Shown here: piece by piece, positions 18,235 through 25,149 of the stretch | Layout: every line of letters starts with the position of its first letter | Position numbering within the stretch: position 1 is the stretch's first letter | DNA from: CAYOID01 sp964573115 | Lineage (GTDB): Bacteria > Desulfobacterota > Desulfovibrionia > Desulfovibrionales > Desulfothermaceae | Direction: 5' to 3' | DNA: 64,000 bases | Assembly: GCA_964573115.1 (NCBI GenBank) | Contig: CAZNIP010000003.1 | Location: 1 to 64,000, forward strand | Made by a program: the position numbers and the translations under genes | The notes under the pieces: model-generated | Database searches by the model: none | Told to the model about the DNA's origin: nothing | Seen by the model: only the letters and a program-made list of their open reading frames with translations

Positions 18235-18842
18235 ATGCCGGGACAGAAGGTCCTGAGGGCGGCGGTGAACGCTGTGCGGCCGGTGTAGTGAATGGCTTCC
18301 AGCCCCCGGCTCCTGGCTCTGTCCACGTTGCCTGATGAATCGTCGACGAACAGGGCCTCCTCCGGAGCGCTCCCCAGCCAGGACACGACCCGGCTGAAGA
18401 GCTCCGGGTCCCGCTTGCTCTGCCCGATCTCGAAGCTGTTGAAGACCTGGTCAAAGAGGGGAAAGAACGCCTGGCGTTCATTCAGCATCTTCAGCCAGTT
18501 GACCTGGTCGCTCAGCAGGGCGCTGCGTGTTCCCTGACGTCGCAGCTGTGCGACCAGCTCGAGCATCCAGGGGCGAAGTGTGAAGTGGTCCAGGATGGTC
18601 TCCTGGAAATGGCCGTCAGAACCGGCCAGTCCGGCATGTGTCCGCATGGCCTGCCAGAAAACCTCTTCCGTCGTCCTGCCGAGGACGTAGCCGGTCTGAA
18701 AGACCTGCTCGACCCCGGTGTGCACCACCTGGTCCGGATCAAGGCCCTGCTCCGCGCCCAGGGCCCGAAGGCCATTGACAAAGCCCTCTTCGGCAAGCAC
18801 CCCTCCGAAATCGAACAGAATCCACTGCACGCTGCAGGTCAT
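18231..18842 (-). CDS. HAD-superfamily hydrolase
   Basis: 203 residues. Motif I is 'ILFDFGGVLAEEG': the nucleophile Asp is present, but the D-x-D second Asp is replaced by Gly, as in the epoxide-hydrolase N-terminal/YihX-like branch (D-F-G-G-V). Motif II Ser is in 'ALLSDQVNWL', Lys in 'GQSKRDPELF', and motif III/IV is 'ALFVDDSSGNV'. These enzymes dephosphorylate sugar phosphates or small phosphomonoesters. It overlaps its neighbours by ATGA at both ends, so it is strictly co-translated with the predicted selenoprotein and the methyltransferase. Confidence 0.88.
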   Translation of the reverse strand: MTCSVQWILFDFGGVLAEEGFVNGLRALGAEQGLDPDQVVHTGVEQVFQTGYVLGRTTEEVFWQAMRTHAGLAGSDGHFQETILDHFTLRPWMLELVAQLRRQGTRSALLSDQVNWLKMLNERQAFFPLFDQVFNSFEIGQSKRDPELFSRVVSWLGSAPEEALFVDDSSGNVDRARSRGLEAIHYTGRTAFTAALRTFCPGI

Positions 18843-19141
18843 GAACGTAACTCCCGGTCTGGCTGAGGGCTGAGCAGGGTGAGGATGCGGTTTTCCAGAT
18901 CAGGCCTTGACAGTCCTGTCCTGATGGGGATTCGCTCCCTGTTGACATAGATGCTGATGCTCTTCCTGGTGTCCAGCCCCCTGGCCTGGTCAGACTCAGG
19001 AGAGAGGATCTCCAGGCAGACCGAGTCCGGATGGGCGGCAGCGACCTCCCGGGCCACTTCCAGGGCCCGATCGCAGCTGGCTCAGGTGAATCCCGAGTGG
19101 GACCTGCGGATGACCGTGAGGGTGACCGGAACGTTTGTCAT
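18839..19141 (-). CDS. Predicted thioredoxin-fold selenoprotein with U-x-x-C motif
   Basis: Read through TGA codon 20 (bases 19082-19084), this is a 100-residue protein: strand 'VPVTLTVIRRSHSGFT', then Sec20-Ala-Ser-Cys23, helix 'DRALEVAREVAAAHP', and a second strand pair 'RKSISIYVNRERI'. This is the beta-alpha-beta order of a thioredoxin/glutaredoxin fold with the redox motif CxxC changed to UxxC. The ATG at 19141 has GGAGGGG five bases ahead and overlaps the photolyase stop (ATGA); the stop at 18839 overlaps the HAD start (ATGA). A GC-rich hairpin follows the TGA at bacterial-SECIS distance. Without Sec, only a motif-less fragment from about 19057 would be made. The function, probably redox, is inferred; the alternative is a nonsense mutation. 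Confidence 0.72.
19050..19069 (-). promoter_or_regulatory. Candidate bacterial SECIS hairpin
   Basis: On the minus strand, 18 nt after the in-frame TGA, CGGGCC (19069-19064) pairs perfectly with GGCCCG (19055-19050) around an 8-nt loop CTGGAAGT containing the G residues that SelB recognition usually requires. Outer sequences (CAGC... and ...GCTG) can extend the stem with bulges. Distance and loop size fit bacterial SECIS rules. Confidence 0.55.
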
Positions 19142-20679
19142 GAAGTCCCCTCCAGGGTCGGATCGGATTTGATGACCTCAGCCCGATGCAGAATGGCCTT
19201 TTTGTCCCTGGAGGTCAAACGGTCCCAGGCCTTGAGGATCAGGCCCATTCTGGGAATGCGCTGGAGGCGCTTCAGATGTCTGGAGATGAAATCCCAGTAC
19301 AGGGCGTTGAAGGGGCAGCCATCGACTCCAGCCCTGGATTTGGGGTCAAAGCGGCACTGGGTGCAGTAGTCGCTCATTTTTGAGATGTAATTGGCCGAAG
19401 CGGCATAGGGTTTGGAAGCCAGGAGCCCGCCGTCGGCGAACTGGCTCATCCCTCTGGTGTTGGGCATCTCCACCCACTGCAGGGCGTCGATGTAGATGCC
19501 GAGGTACCAGGCGTCGACCTGGTCCGGATGGACCCCGGCCAGCATGGCAAAGTTCCCGGTGACCATGAGACGCTGAATGTGATGAGCGTAGGCTCTGTCC
19601 AGGGACTGACCGATGCACTCCTGCAGGCAGCGCATCCGGGTCTGGCCTGTCCAGTAGAAGTCCGGCAGATCGGCCTGATGGTCGAAGAAGTTCAGGGACT
19701 CGTATCCGGGCATTTCGGCCCAGTAGATGCCGCGGATGAATTCTCTCCAGCCCATGATCTGGCGGATGAAGCCTTCGACGTTGTTCAGCCCGACCCGGCC
19801 TGGAGAGGCATCCCAGGCCTGCAGGACGGCCTGGATGACCTCCATGGGCTTGAGCATCTTCGTGTTCAGGGCAAAGGAGAGTCTGGAGTGGAAGAGGCTC
19901 CAGCTGCTGACGGCCATGGCGTCTTCAAAGCTCCCGAAGTTCGGCAGGATCTCCGAGACGAAGCGGTTGAGGAGCTCCCTGCCCTGGGAGGGCGTCACCG
20001 GCCAGATGAAATGGTTCGGGTCCACGGTGCCCATGGTCCTGACCCCGACTCGGCTGAGCATGGACACGATGTCGGAGACGTCGTTGTCAAAGACCGCCTG
20101 CTCGGGAAGCTCGACTGATCCGTCATAGGGGCGGCGGTTTTCGTGGTCGAAGTTCCATTTCCCCCCAACAGGCCTGCCGCCTGACATCAGGATGGAGTGC
20201 CGGGCCCGCATGGACCGGTAGAACGACTCCATGCGGTACTGCTTTTTGGCGGCAAAAAAGGCTTTGACCTCGTCCCTGGTGGTCAGGAAGTGCTCTGTGT
20301 CCGAAACTGACCAGGGGATGTCCAGAGACCGGCCAAGCTCTGCGAGTTCCTGGTCAAGGTGATAGTCGTCCGGGAGGAGGTACTCGAATCGAGTGGCCGA
20401 CTGGCTGGCGGCCAATTGCTGCATGTTGGCCGAAAAGGTCTGCAGATTGTCCCTGTCGTCGAGGGTGATGTAGACCACGCGGTGCCCCCCGTTTTCCAGG
20501 GAGCGGGCAAAGGCCCGCATGGCCGCAAAAAAACCGGCGATTTTCTGGATGTGCTGGACCACCCGGTCGGTTTCCTGGAGGACCTCCATGAACACATAGA
20601 TCACCCCGGGATCCACCTCCTGAAACCAGGAATGGGCAGGATTGAGCTGATCTCCGAGAACGAGACGCAAGGTTGGCAT
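19138..20679 (-). CDS. Iron-sulfur bacterial cryptochrome / (6-4) photolyase (PhrB/CryPro family)
   Basis: 513 residues, matching the FeS-BCP family, which uses FAD and blue light to repair (6-4) pyrimidine photoproducts. N-terminal Rossmann antenna domain: 'LRLVLGDQLNPAHSWFQEVD'. C-terminal FAD domain: 'RQIMGWREFIRGIYW', 'HHIQRLMVTGNFAMLAGVHP', 'WVEMPNTRGMSQFADGG'. The Cys residues that ligate the [4Fe-4S] cluster are visible in 'TRMRCLQE', 'YCTQCRFD' and 'VDGCPFNALYWDF'. It is first in a four-gene operon with ATGA coupling to the selenoprotein. Start ATG at 20679. Confidence 0.93.
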   Translation of the reverse strand: MPTLRLVLGDQLNPAHSWFQEVDPGVIYVFMEVLQETDRVVQHIQKIAGFFAAMRAFARSLENGGHRVVYITLDDRDNLQTFSANMQQLAASQSATRFEYLLPDDYHLDQELAELGRSLDIPWSVSDTEHFLTTRDEVKAFFAAKKQYRMESFYRSMRARHSILMSGGRPVGGKWNFDHENRRPYDGSVELPEQAVFDNDVSDIVSMLSRVGVRTMGTVDPNHFIWPVTPSQGRELLNRFVSEILPNFGSFEDAMAVSSWSLFHSRLSFALNTKMLKPMEVIQAVLQAWDASPGRVGLNNVEGFIRQIMGWREFIRGIYWAEMPGYESLNFFDHQADLPDFYWTGQTRMRCLQECIGQSLDRAYAHHIQRLMVTGNFAMLAGVHPDQVDAWYLGIYIDALQWVEMPNTRGMSQFADGGLLASKPYAASANYISKMSDYCTQCRFDPKSRAGVDGCPFNALYWDFISRHLKRLQRIPRMGLILKAWDRLTSRDKKAILHRAEVIKSDPTLEGTS

Positions 20680-20738
20680 GGGCGTTCACTCCAGGGGAAG
20701 GGGGTCGAAGGTCAATGAGCACAGATCGTTCATCTGTT

Positions 20739-20765
20739 CCCGGCACGGCGGAAGACCGTGCCGGG
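20739..20765. promoter_or_regulatory. Inverted repeat in divergent intergenic region
   Basis: CCCGGCACGG and CCGTGCCGGG with a 7-nt loop, between the divergent photolyase operon and HMG-CoA lyase gene. A smaller perfect repeat, ACAGAT/ATCTGT, lies at 20721-20737. Either could be an operator or, for the minus strand, an attenuator. Confidence 0.4.
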
Positions 20766-20773
20766 CTGATGCG

Positions 20774-20802
20774 TTGACAAGGACAATCCGCGTCTCTATC
20801 CT
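20774..20802 (+). promoter_or_regulatory. Sigma-70 promoter for HMG-CoA lyase gene
   Basis: TTGACA at 20774-20779, 17-bp spacer, TATCCT at 20797-20802. The predicted transcript starts near 20809, about 15 bp before the lyase ATG at 20825. Confidence 0.65.
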
Positions 20803-20824
20803 GGGACAGGAGAATGTCAGGACC

Positions 20825-21787
20825 ATGATGGAGCTGCCGGAGCGCGTTGAACTGATTGAAGTCGGTCCCAGGGACGGCTTTCAGTTCGAAAAAACATTCA
20901 TTCCCACCCGGGTCAAGCAGGAGATCGTCACCTGCCTGGCCAAGGCAGGGCTTGGGGAGATCCAGGTTGCCTCATTCGTCCATCCCGGCAAGGTTCCTCA
21001 GATGGCTGATGCTGAGGATCTTCTCCTCTCCCTCCCAGAAAGTCAAAGCACTGTCTACACCGCCCTGGTCCTCAATTCCAGAGGTCTCGACCGGGCTTTG
21101 TCATCGGGGTTGAGCAGGGTCGAGATCTCTGTCTCGGTCAGCGACACCCATTCCAGAAAGAACGCCGGAACATCCAGAGACAATGCCCTGGAACAGGGCG
21201 TGAAGATGGTCGAGCGGGCCAGGGCCGCCGGACTGACCGTGCGCGGCAGCCTGCAGTGCGCCTTCGGCTGCGTGTATGAAGGCCGGGTCCCCGAGAGCAC
21301 GGTCGTTGAGAGCACGGCCCGCCTGATCGGTGCAGGGGCGAACTGGCTGGCCCTGTCGGACACCAACGGCATGGCCGATCCTCTTCTGGTCGCTGGGCTG
21401 GTTTCCAGAGTCCGTCCGCATCTCAGCCTGAGCCAGCTGATTCTTCACCTCCACGATACCAGGGGGCTTGGGCTGGTCAACCTGATGGCCGGCCTGCAGT
21501 CCGGGGTGACCAGGTTCGACACGGCTCTTGGAGGCATGGGCGGATGCCCGTTCGCCCCCGGGGCTGCCGGGAACATTGCCACCGAAGACACCCTCTATCT
21601 GCTGCAGCGGTTGAACATCGCCACCGGGGTTCGCCTTCCAGACGTCGTGACCTGCACTGAGCGGATGGAGAGCTTTCTGGGCAAGACGCTTCCCGCCATG
21701 ATCAGGGCGAGGCATCTCGGTCCCGCCTTGGGGACCTCTGACAGGGGATCTGTCTTCACCCCTCCGGAGGGCAGTGGGCGGGCGTGA
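20825..21787 (+). CDS. Hydroxymethylglutaryl-CoA lyase family protein (paralogue 1)
   Basis: A DRE-TIM metallolyase that would split HMG-CoA to acetyl-CoA and acetoacetate. 320 residues from ATG 20825. 'ELIEVGPRDGFQFEK' carries the Arg-Asp catalytic pair. 'AGLGEIQVASFVHPGKVPQM', 'LHDTRGLGLVNLMAGLQSG' with the metal-binding His, and 'LGGMGGCPFAPGAAGNIATE' with the catalytic loop Cys are all present. It has its own sigma-70 promoter and is separated from the main catabolic operon by the sigma-54 activator gene, which converges on it. In the leucine route it would perform the last step; acetoacetate could then go to the synthetase at 31058. Confidence 0.9.
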   Translation: MMELPERVELIEVGPRDGFQFEKTFIPTRVKQEIVTCLAKAGLGEIQVASFVHPGKVPQMADAEDLLLSLPESQSTVYTALVLNSRGLDRALSSGLSRVEISVSVSDTHSRKNAGTSRDNALEQGVKMVERARAAGLTVRGSLQCAFGCVYEGRVPESTVVESTARLIGAGANWLALSDTNGMADPLLVAGLVSRVRPHLSLSQLILHLHDTRGLGLVNLMAGLQSGVTRFDTALGGMGGCPFAPGAAGNIATEDTLYLLQRLNIATGVRLPDVVTCTERMESFLGKTLPAMIRARHLGPALGTSDRGSVFTPPEGSGRA

Positions 21788-22046
21788 GCGTGTAACCACC
21801 CGCTCGATGACTCACTCAAGCCTACAGGGATCACAGGGTGAACTGCGCGGCGAAGAAGAGATGCTCGAACCCTTGGCTGCCGTAAGGCGGTGTGATCGGG
21901 CTCTTGACCATCGCCATGGGCGGGGCCAGCCGGCAGGGCGATTGTCCGGCAGGATAAGCGCCCTGCCGCTCCCAGCCCTGTGTTCACGGTGCGCTCTGTG
22001 GTGGACCTTCTTGCTCTTCCCCCTCCGTTTCAGCTGAGTGCCGAGC
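21788..22046. other. Intergenic region with inverted repeat and possible coding remnant
   Basis: 259 bp between convergent genes. GGCAGGGCG (21932-21940) and CGCCCTGCC (21959-21967) form an inverted repeat without a T-run. On the minus strand, roughly 21986 to 21831, an open stretch ends '...GSQGFEHLFFAAQFTL' and stop, reminiscent of the C-terminus of an outer-membrane beta-barrel. It has no start, so it may be a gene remnant. Confidence 0.3.
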
Positions 22047-23468
22047 TCAGGACAGCAACCCGTGCTTCTGCAGTTTCTGGTAGAACGCTCTCCGGCTCAG
22101 ACCGAGCATGTTCATGGCCTGGGTGCGAGTCGCGCATCTGTCCATGACCACCTGGAGCAGGTCCCTTTCAAAGGCGTTCATGACCTCTTTGTACAAGGAT
22201 GGCTGAGCTGACGGCCTCAAGTTCCGGGCATGCATCGGGAGTTTGCTCTGCAGGGACGCCTGGGTCTGTGAGAGGAGCAGATAATGGGGCAGGTCCCCGG
22301 GGGTGATGGTGGCCGTGTCCGCCATGTTCACGGCATATTCGACCACGCTTCTGAGCTCCCGGACGTTGCCGGGCCAGTCGTGCCTGGAGAGAATGTCCAC
22401 AGCCTTCTGGCTGAATCGTGTTGCCTTGTTGTAGTGGCGGCAAAAGATCTCCAGGAGGTGGGCCACCAGCAGCCTGAGGTCGTCACCCCTCTCCCGCAGT
22501 GGCGGAAGGCGGACGATCATGGTGTTCAGCCGGTAATAGAGGTCTTCCCGAAACCGGCCGTCAAGGACCATTGCTTCGAGATTCTTGTTCGTTGCACTCA
22601 AGAGACGAATGTCTGCCGGAATGTGCTTTTCCCCGCCCACCCTGCGAAAGCTCTTCTCTTCAAGGACACGCAGGATTTTGGCCTGGGTGTTCAACTCCAG
22701 GTCCCCGATTTCGTCAAAGAACAATGTTCCCTGATGGGCCTGGTCAAAAAGACCCTTTTTCCCCTGTCTCCTGGCCCCGGTGAAGGTCCCGGATTCGTAG
22801 CCGAACAACTCGGATTCGATGAGCGTATTTGGAATTGCGGCGCAGTTGATGGGGACGAACTCATGGCGGCGCCTCGAGCTCGATTCATGGATGGCCCTGA
22901 CGAGCAACTCCTTGCCCACGCCGCTCTCCCCGACGATCAAGGCCGGAAAATCTCCCATGCTGGCCTTGTAGGCCAGAAAAAGGGCCTGCTTGAAGCTTCG
23001 ATCCTCGCCGATCAAGCGTGTGAAGGGGGCGGGAAGCCCTGTATTGAGCGCATGTCTGGAATCGAGATAGGCCTGGACAGAGGTCCTGGAGGACTGGCCC
23101 CAGAACGGGTGATCCTGGGGCGCGTAGACCGTCAAGGCCCCTTTGACCTGATCCTGGTCGGGAAGCAGGTAGACATTGTCGGCCATGCCCTCAAGGGCTG
23201 GTTGGGACCTCTCTCTTGGGGTGTGCGACGTCCCGTTTCCCAGGGCCCTTTCGGTCGGAGAGCCCGGCAGGAGGGAGGAGAGTTTCTGGAGGAGCAGTTT
23301 TTCCAGTGGAATGCCGGACAAGTTCGAAAAAGAGGTGTTGGCAAAAATAACGGTGGTGTCCTGGAGGGTGACGACCACACCTTCCCGGAGGCCCTTGAGG
23401 ACATGCTGAACGCGTTCGTTCAGCCCGAGTTCCTGCAGCACCCTGGCGGGATCGTTGTGTCCCTGCAT
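22047..23468 (-). CDS. Sigma-54-dependent transcriptional activator (PAS-AAA+-Fis HTH)
   Basis: 473 residues from the ATG at 23468, which follows AAAAGGGGA; an upstream TTG/ATG would add up to 25 residues. An N-terminal PAS-like sensor (about 20-95: 'VVVTLQDTTVIFANTSFSNL') is followed by an AAA+ domain with Walker A 'VGESGVGKEL', the sigma-54 contact loop written G-T-F-T-G-A instead of the usual GAFTGA, Walker B 'GTLFFDEIGDL' and the Arg-finger region 'FREDLYYRLN'. It ends in a Fis-type helix-turn-helix ('TRTQAMNMLGLSRRAFYQKL'). It is divergent from a clear -24/-12 promoter 157 bp away, which it probably activates to drive the acyl-CoA catabolic operon. Confidence 0.93.
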   Translation of the reverse strand: MQGHNDPARVLQELGLNERVQHVLKGLREGVVVTLQDTTVIFANTSFSNLSGIPLEKLLLQKLSSLLPGSPTERALGNGTSHTPRERSQPALEGMADNVYLLPDQDQVKGALTVYAPQDHPFWGQSSRTSVQAYLDSRHALNTGLPAPFTRLIGEDRSFKQALFLAYKASMGDFPALIVGESGVGKELLVRAIHESSSRRRHEFVPINCAAIPNTLIESELFGYESGTFTGARRQGKKGLFDQAHQGTLFFDEIGDLELNTQAKILRVLEEKSFRRVGGEKHIPADIRLLSATNKNLEAMVLDGRFREDLYYRLNTMIVRLPPLRERGDDLRLLVAHLLEIFCRHYNKATRFSQKAVDILSRHDWPGNVRELRSVVEYAVNMADTATITPGDLPHYLLLSQTQASLQSKLPMHARNLRPSAQPSLYKEVMNAFERDLLQVVMDRCATRTQAMNMLGLSRRAFYQKLQKHGLLS

Positions 23469-23624
23469 CCGGTCCCCTTTTGAGAAGGAGGTGATGGTCA
23501 TGTTCACGAGGGCCCAGTCATTCTGCTCTCTCAGCCAGCCCATCGCATGATCTGTGCAGAAAAGTATACACGAGTTGGACGGTCATAATCAAGCCTGCAG
23601 GGCTCTCCCCTGGTTTCAAAGGTC

Positions 23625-23640
23625 TGGCATGTTCATTGCT
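23625..23640 (+). promoter_or_regulatory. Sigma-54 (RpoN) -24/-12 promoter
   Basis: TGGCAT, five bases, TTGCT: the invariant GG and GC dinucleotides have the exact sigma-54 spacing. It points toward the lyase/acyl-CoA dehydrogenase operon and away from the sigma-54 activator gene. Transcription should start near 23651. Confidence 0.75.
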
Positions 23641-23845
23641 CAGTGACCACTGTTTTGAAAACACCTTTCAGGCCCGTGGAGAGGGATTGCTGGCAAGGAT
23701 GGTTCTGCGGGTCAGGGAACACGGTTTCAAACTGTTCATGTGGAGTCGTGCAGGGAGGTGGAGTGAAATGGCTCAGCGCTTTGATGTCGGGACGACCAGA
23801 ATCGGGGATATTGTCGACTCCAATGCCAGGGTGCTGCAGGACCAC

Positions 23846-23932
23846 TATTTTGTTGAAGAATTTCCGACAACGGCCAGCGGCAAGATTCAGAAGTACAGGC
23901 TCCGGGAACAGGCGGCCGAGGATCTCGCCTGA
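23846..23932 (+). pseudogene. Remnant of acyl-CoA synthetase (AMP-binding enzyme C-terminus)
   Basis: The last 28 codons before TGA at 23932 read 'YFVEEFPTTASGKIQKYRLR...', the conserved C-terminal A10 motif of acyl-CoA ligases, which contains the catalytic Lys in T-A-S-G-K-I-Q. Nothing upstream in this frame resembles the ~500 missing residues. The remnant sits directly behind the sigma-54 promoter, so the operon's original first gene, a fatty-acyl or branched-acyl-CoA synthetase, was probably lost by an internal deletion. Confidence 0.75.
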
Positions 23933-24032
23933 TCACCCATGTGTATCAAAAAGGAAACAAAATCTTTTTTTGTGCACAAAGGGAAACAAAGTCATTGGTC
24001 AGGGTCTGGCAGGTCAGACTGAAGGGCATGTC

Positions 24033-25010
24033 GTGGAAGCGCACATTGAAGTGATTGAAATCGGACCCCGAAAGGGGGTTCAGTATCATCCGCGGACCAT
24101 CCCGGCCTCGAAAAAGGTCAAGCTGGTTCGAATGCTCTTTGATGCCGGCTTTGACCGGATCGAGGTGACGTCTTTTGTGCACCCCAAGGTCGTACCCCAG
24201 ATGAAGGACGCCATTGAAGTCATGCAGGGCATTCAGGATGTGCATCGAAGGCCTGAAAGAGAGACAGCCAGCCAGGTGCTCGTTCCCAATGAGACTGGAT
24301 GCCGTGAGGCCATCGCCTCCAGAGCGGATGAGATCGTGGTCTGGATCTTTCTCACGGACGAGCTCAATCAGATCACCCACAATCGCAGCAGGGCCGAAAC
24401 GCTGAAAGAGATCAACACGATCATTGGGATAGCCCAGACGAATCGGATCCCTGTCAGTGCCTATATTGGCGGTGCTTTCGGCTATCCTGGCATGGACTCG
24501 CTCCACTACGATGACGTCAAGGGCATGGTCGACAAGCTCCTGCACCTGGGAATCCGTCAGGTCTGCCTCAACGACGAGTTCTGCATTGCCAACCCGCGGA
24601 TGATGCAGGACTACTTCAGGACGTATCTTCGGGACATCGATCGGTCCAGGCTGGCCGTCCACTTCCATGACAATCTGGGACTGGGCCTGGCCAATGCCTT
24701 TGCCGCCTACGAAGAAGGAGTGCGGACCTTCAAGACCAGCCTCGGCGGGGCGGGCATCCACTCCGACCTCAAGCTGGCATCAAAGGGGAAGGCCTTCAAC
24801 CAGACGCAATCGCCGAACATCCCCACGGAGGATTTAGTGTATGTGTTCGAAAAAATGGGTGTCTCAACTGGAATCGATGTTGACCGCCTCATCGAATGCG
24901 GCCGCACGATGGAGGACATTCTGGAATCAAGACAGGCTAGCCGGGTTCTGGCCAGAGGGCTTTCACAGAGGACCCTGAAGCAGGCGGCCAGATTGACTGA
25001 GATCGCCTGA
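24033..25010 (+). CDS. Hydroxymethylglutaryl-CoA lyase (paralogue 2)
   Basis: 325 residues from GTG 24033, which has GAAGGG six bases ahead; no in-frame ATG lies near. DRE-TIM features: 'EVIEIGPRKGVQYHPRTI' (Arg present, with Lys where the usual R-D-G Asp lies), 'AGFDRIEVTSFVHPKVVPQM', metal ligands in 'LAVHFHDNLGLGLANAFAAY', and 'TSLGGAGIHS' replacing the common GGCP catalytic-Cys loop. These changes suggest it may act on a related acyl-CoA rather than HMG-CoA. It is the first intact gene after the sigma-54 promoter and is followed by acyl-CoA dehydrogenase. Confidence 0.8.
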   Translation: MEAHIEVIEIGPRKGVQYHPRTIPASKKVKLVRMLFDAGFDRIEVTSFVHPKVVPQMKDAIEVMQGIQDVHRRPERETASQVLVPNETGCREAIASRADEIVVWIFLTDELNQITHNRSRAETLKEINTIIGIAQTNRIPVSAYIGGAFGYPGMDSLHYDDVKGMVDKLLHLGIRQVCLNDEFCIANPRMMQDYFRTYLRDIDRSRLAVHFHDNLGLGLANAFAAYEEGVRTFKTSLGGAGIHSDLKLASKGKAFNQTQSPNIPTEDLVYVFEKMGVSTGIDVDRLIECGRTMEDILESRQASRVLARGLSQRTLKQAARLTEIA

Positions 25011-25149
25011 GGATTCGTCTGCACCATGCACGGTCAGGCACGGTGCGGGCCCTGGGCCGCTCTGTGTGTCGTGGTCCTCTGGGCTTGTCTCCAGGTGCCG
25101 TGAACACGGCCCGAGCTGTCACGATGTGGAGTCTTTTCAAGGAGGGCGT

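Larger units (their letters stand above)
23469..24032. other. Long leader between activator and lyase gene
   Basis: This 564-bp stretch has no intact gene. It holds the -24/-12 promoter (23625-23640), a near-palindrome AGCCTGCAGGGCT (about 23592-23604) that could be an activator site, and the 3' remnant of an acyl-CoA synthetase gene (to 23932). About 100 bp of nondescript leader precede the lyase GTG start. Confidence 0.6.

Noticed and set aside
18839..19057. Simple 72-residue protein starting downstream of the TGA
   Set aside because: That start has no ribosome site, lacks the redox motif and would leave 80 bp of unexplained but well-formed coding sequence. The read-through frame has a strong ribosome site and operon coupling.
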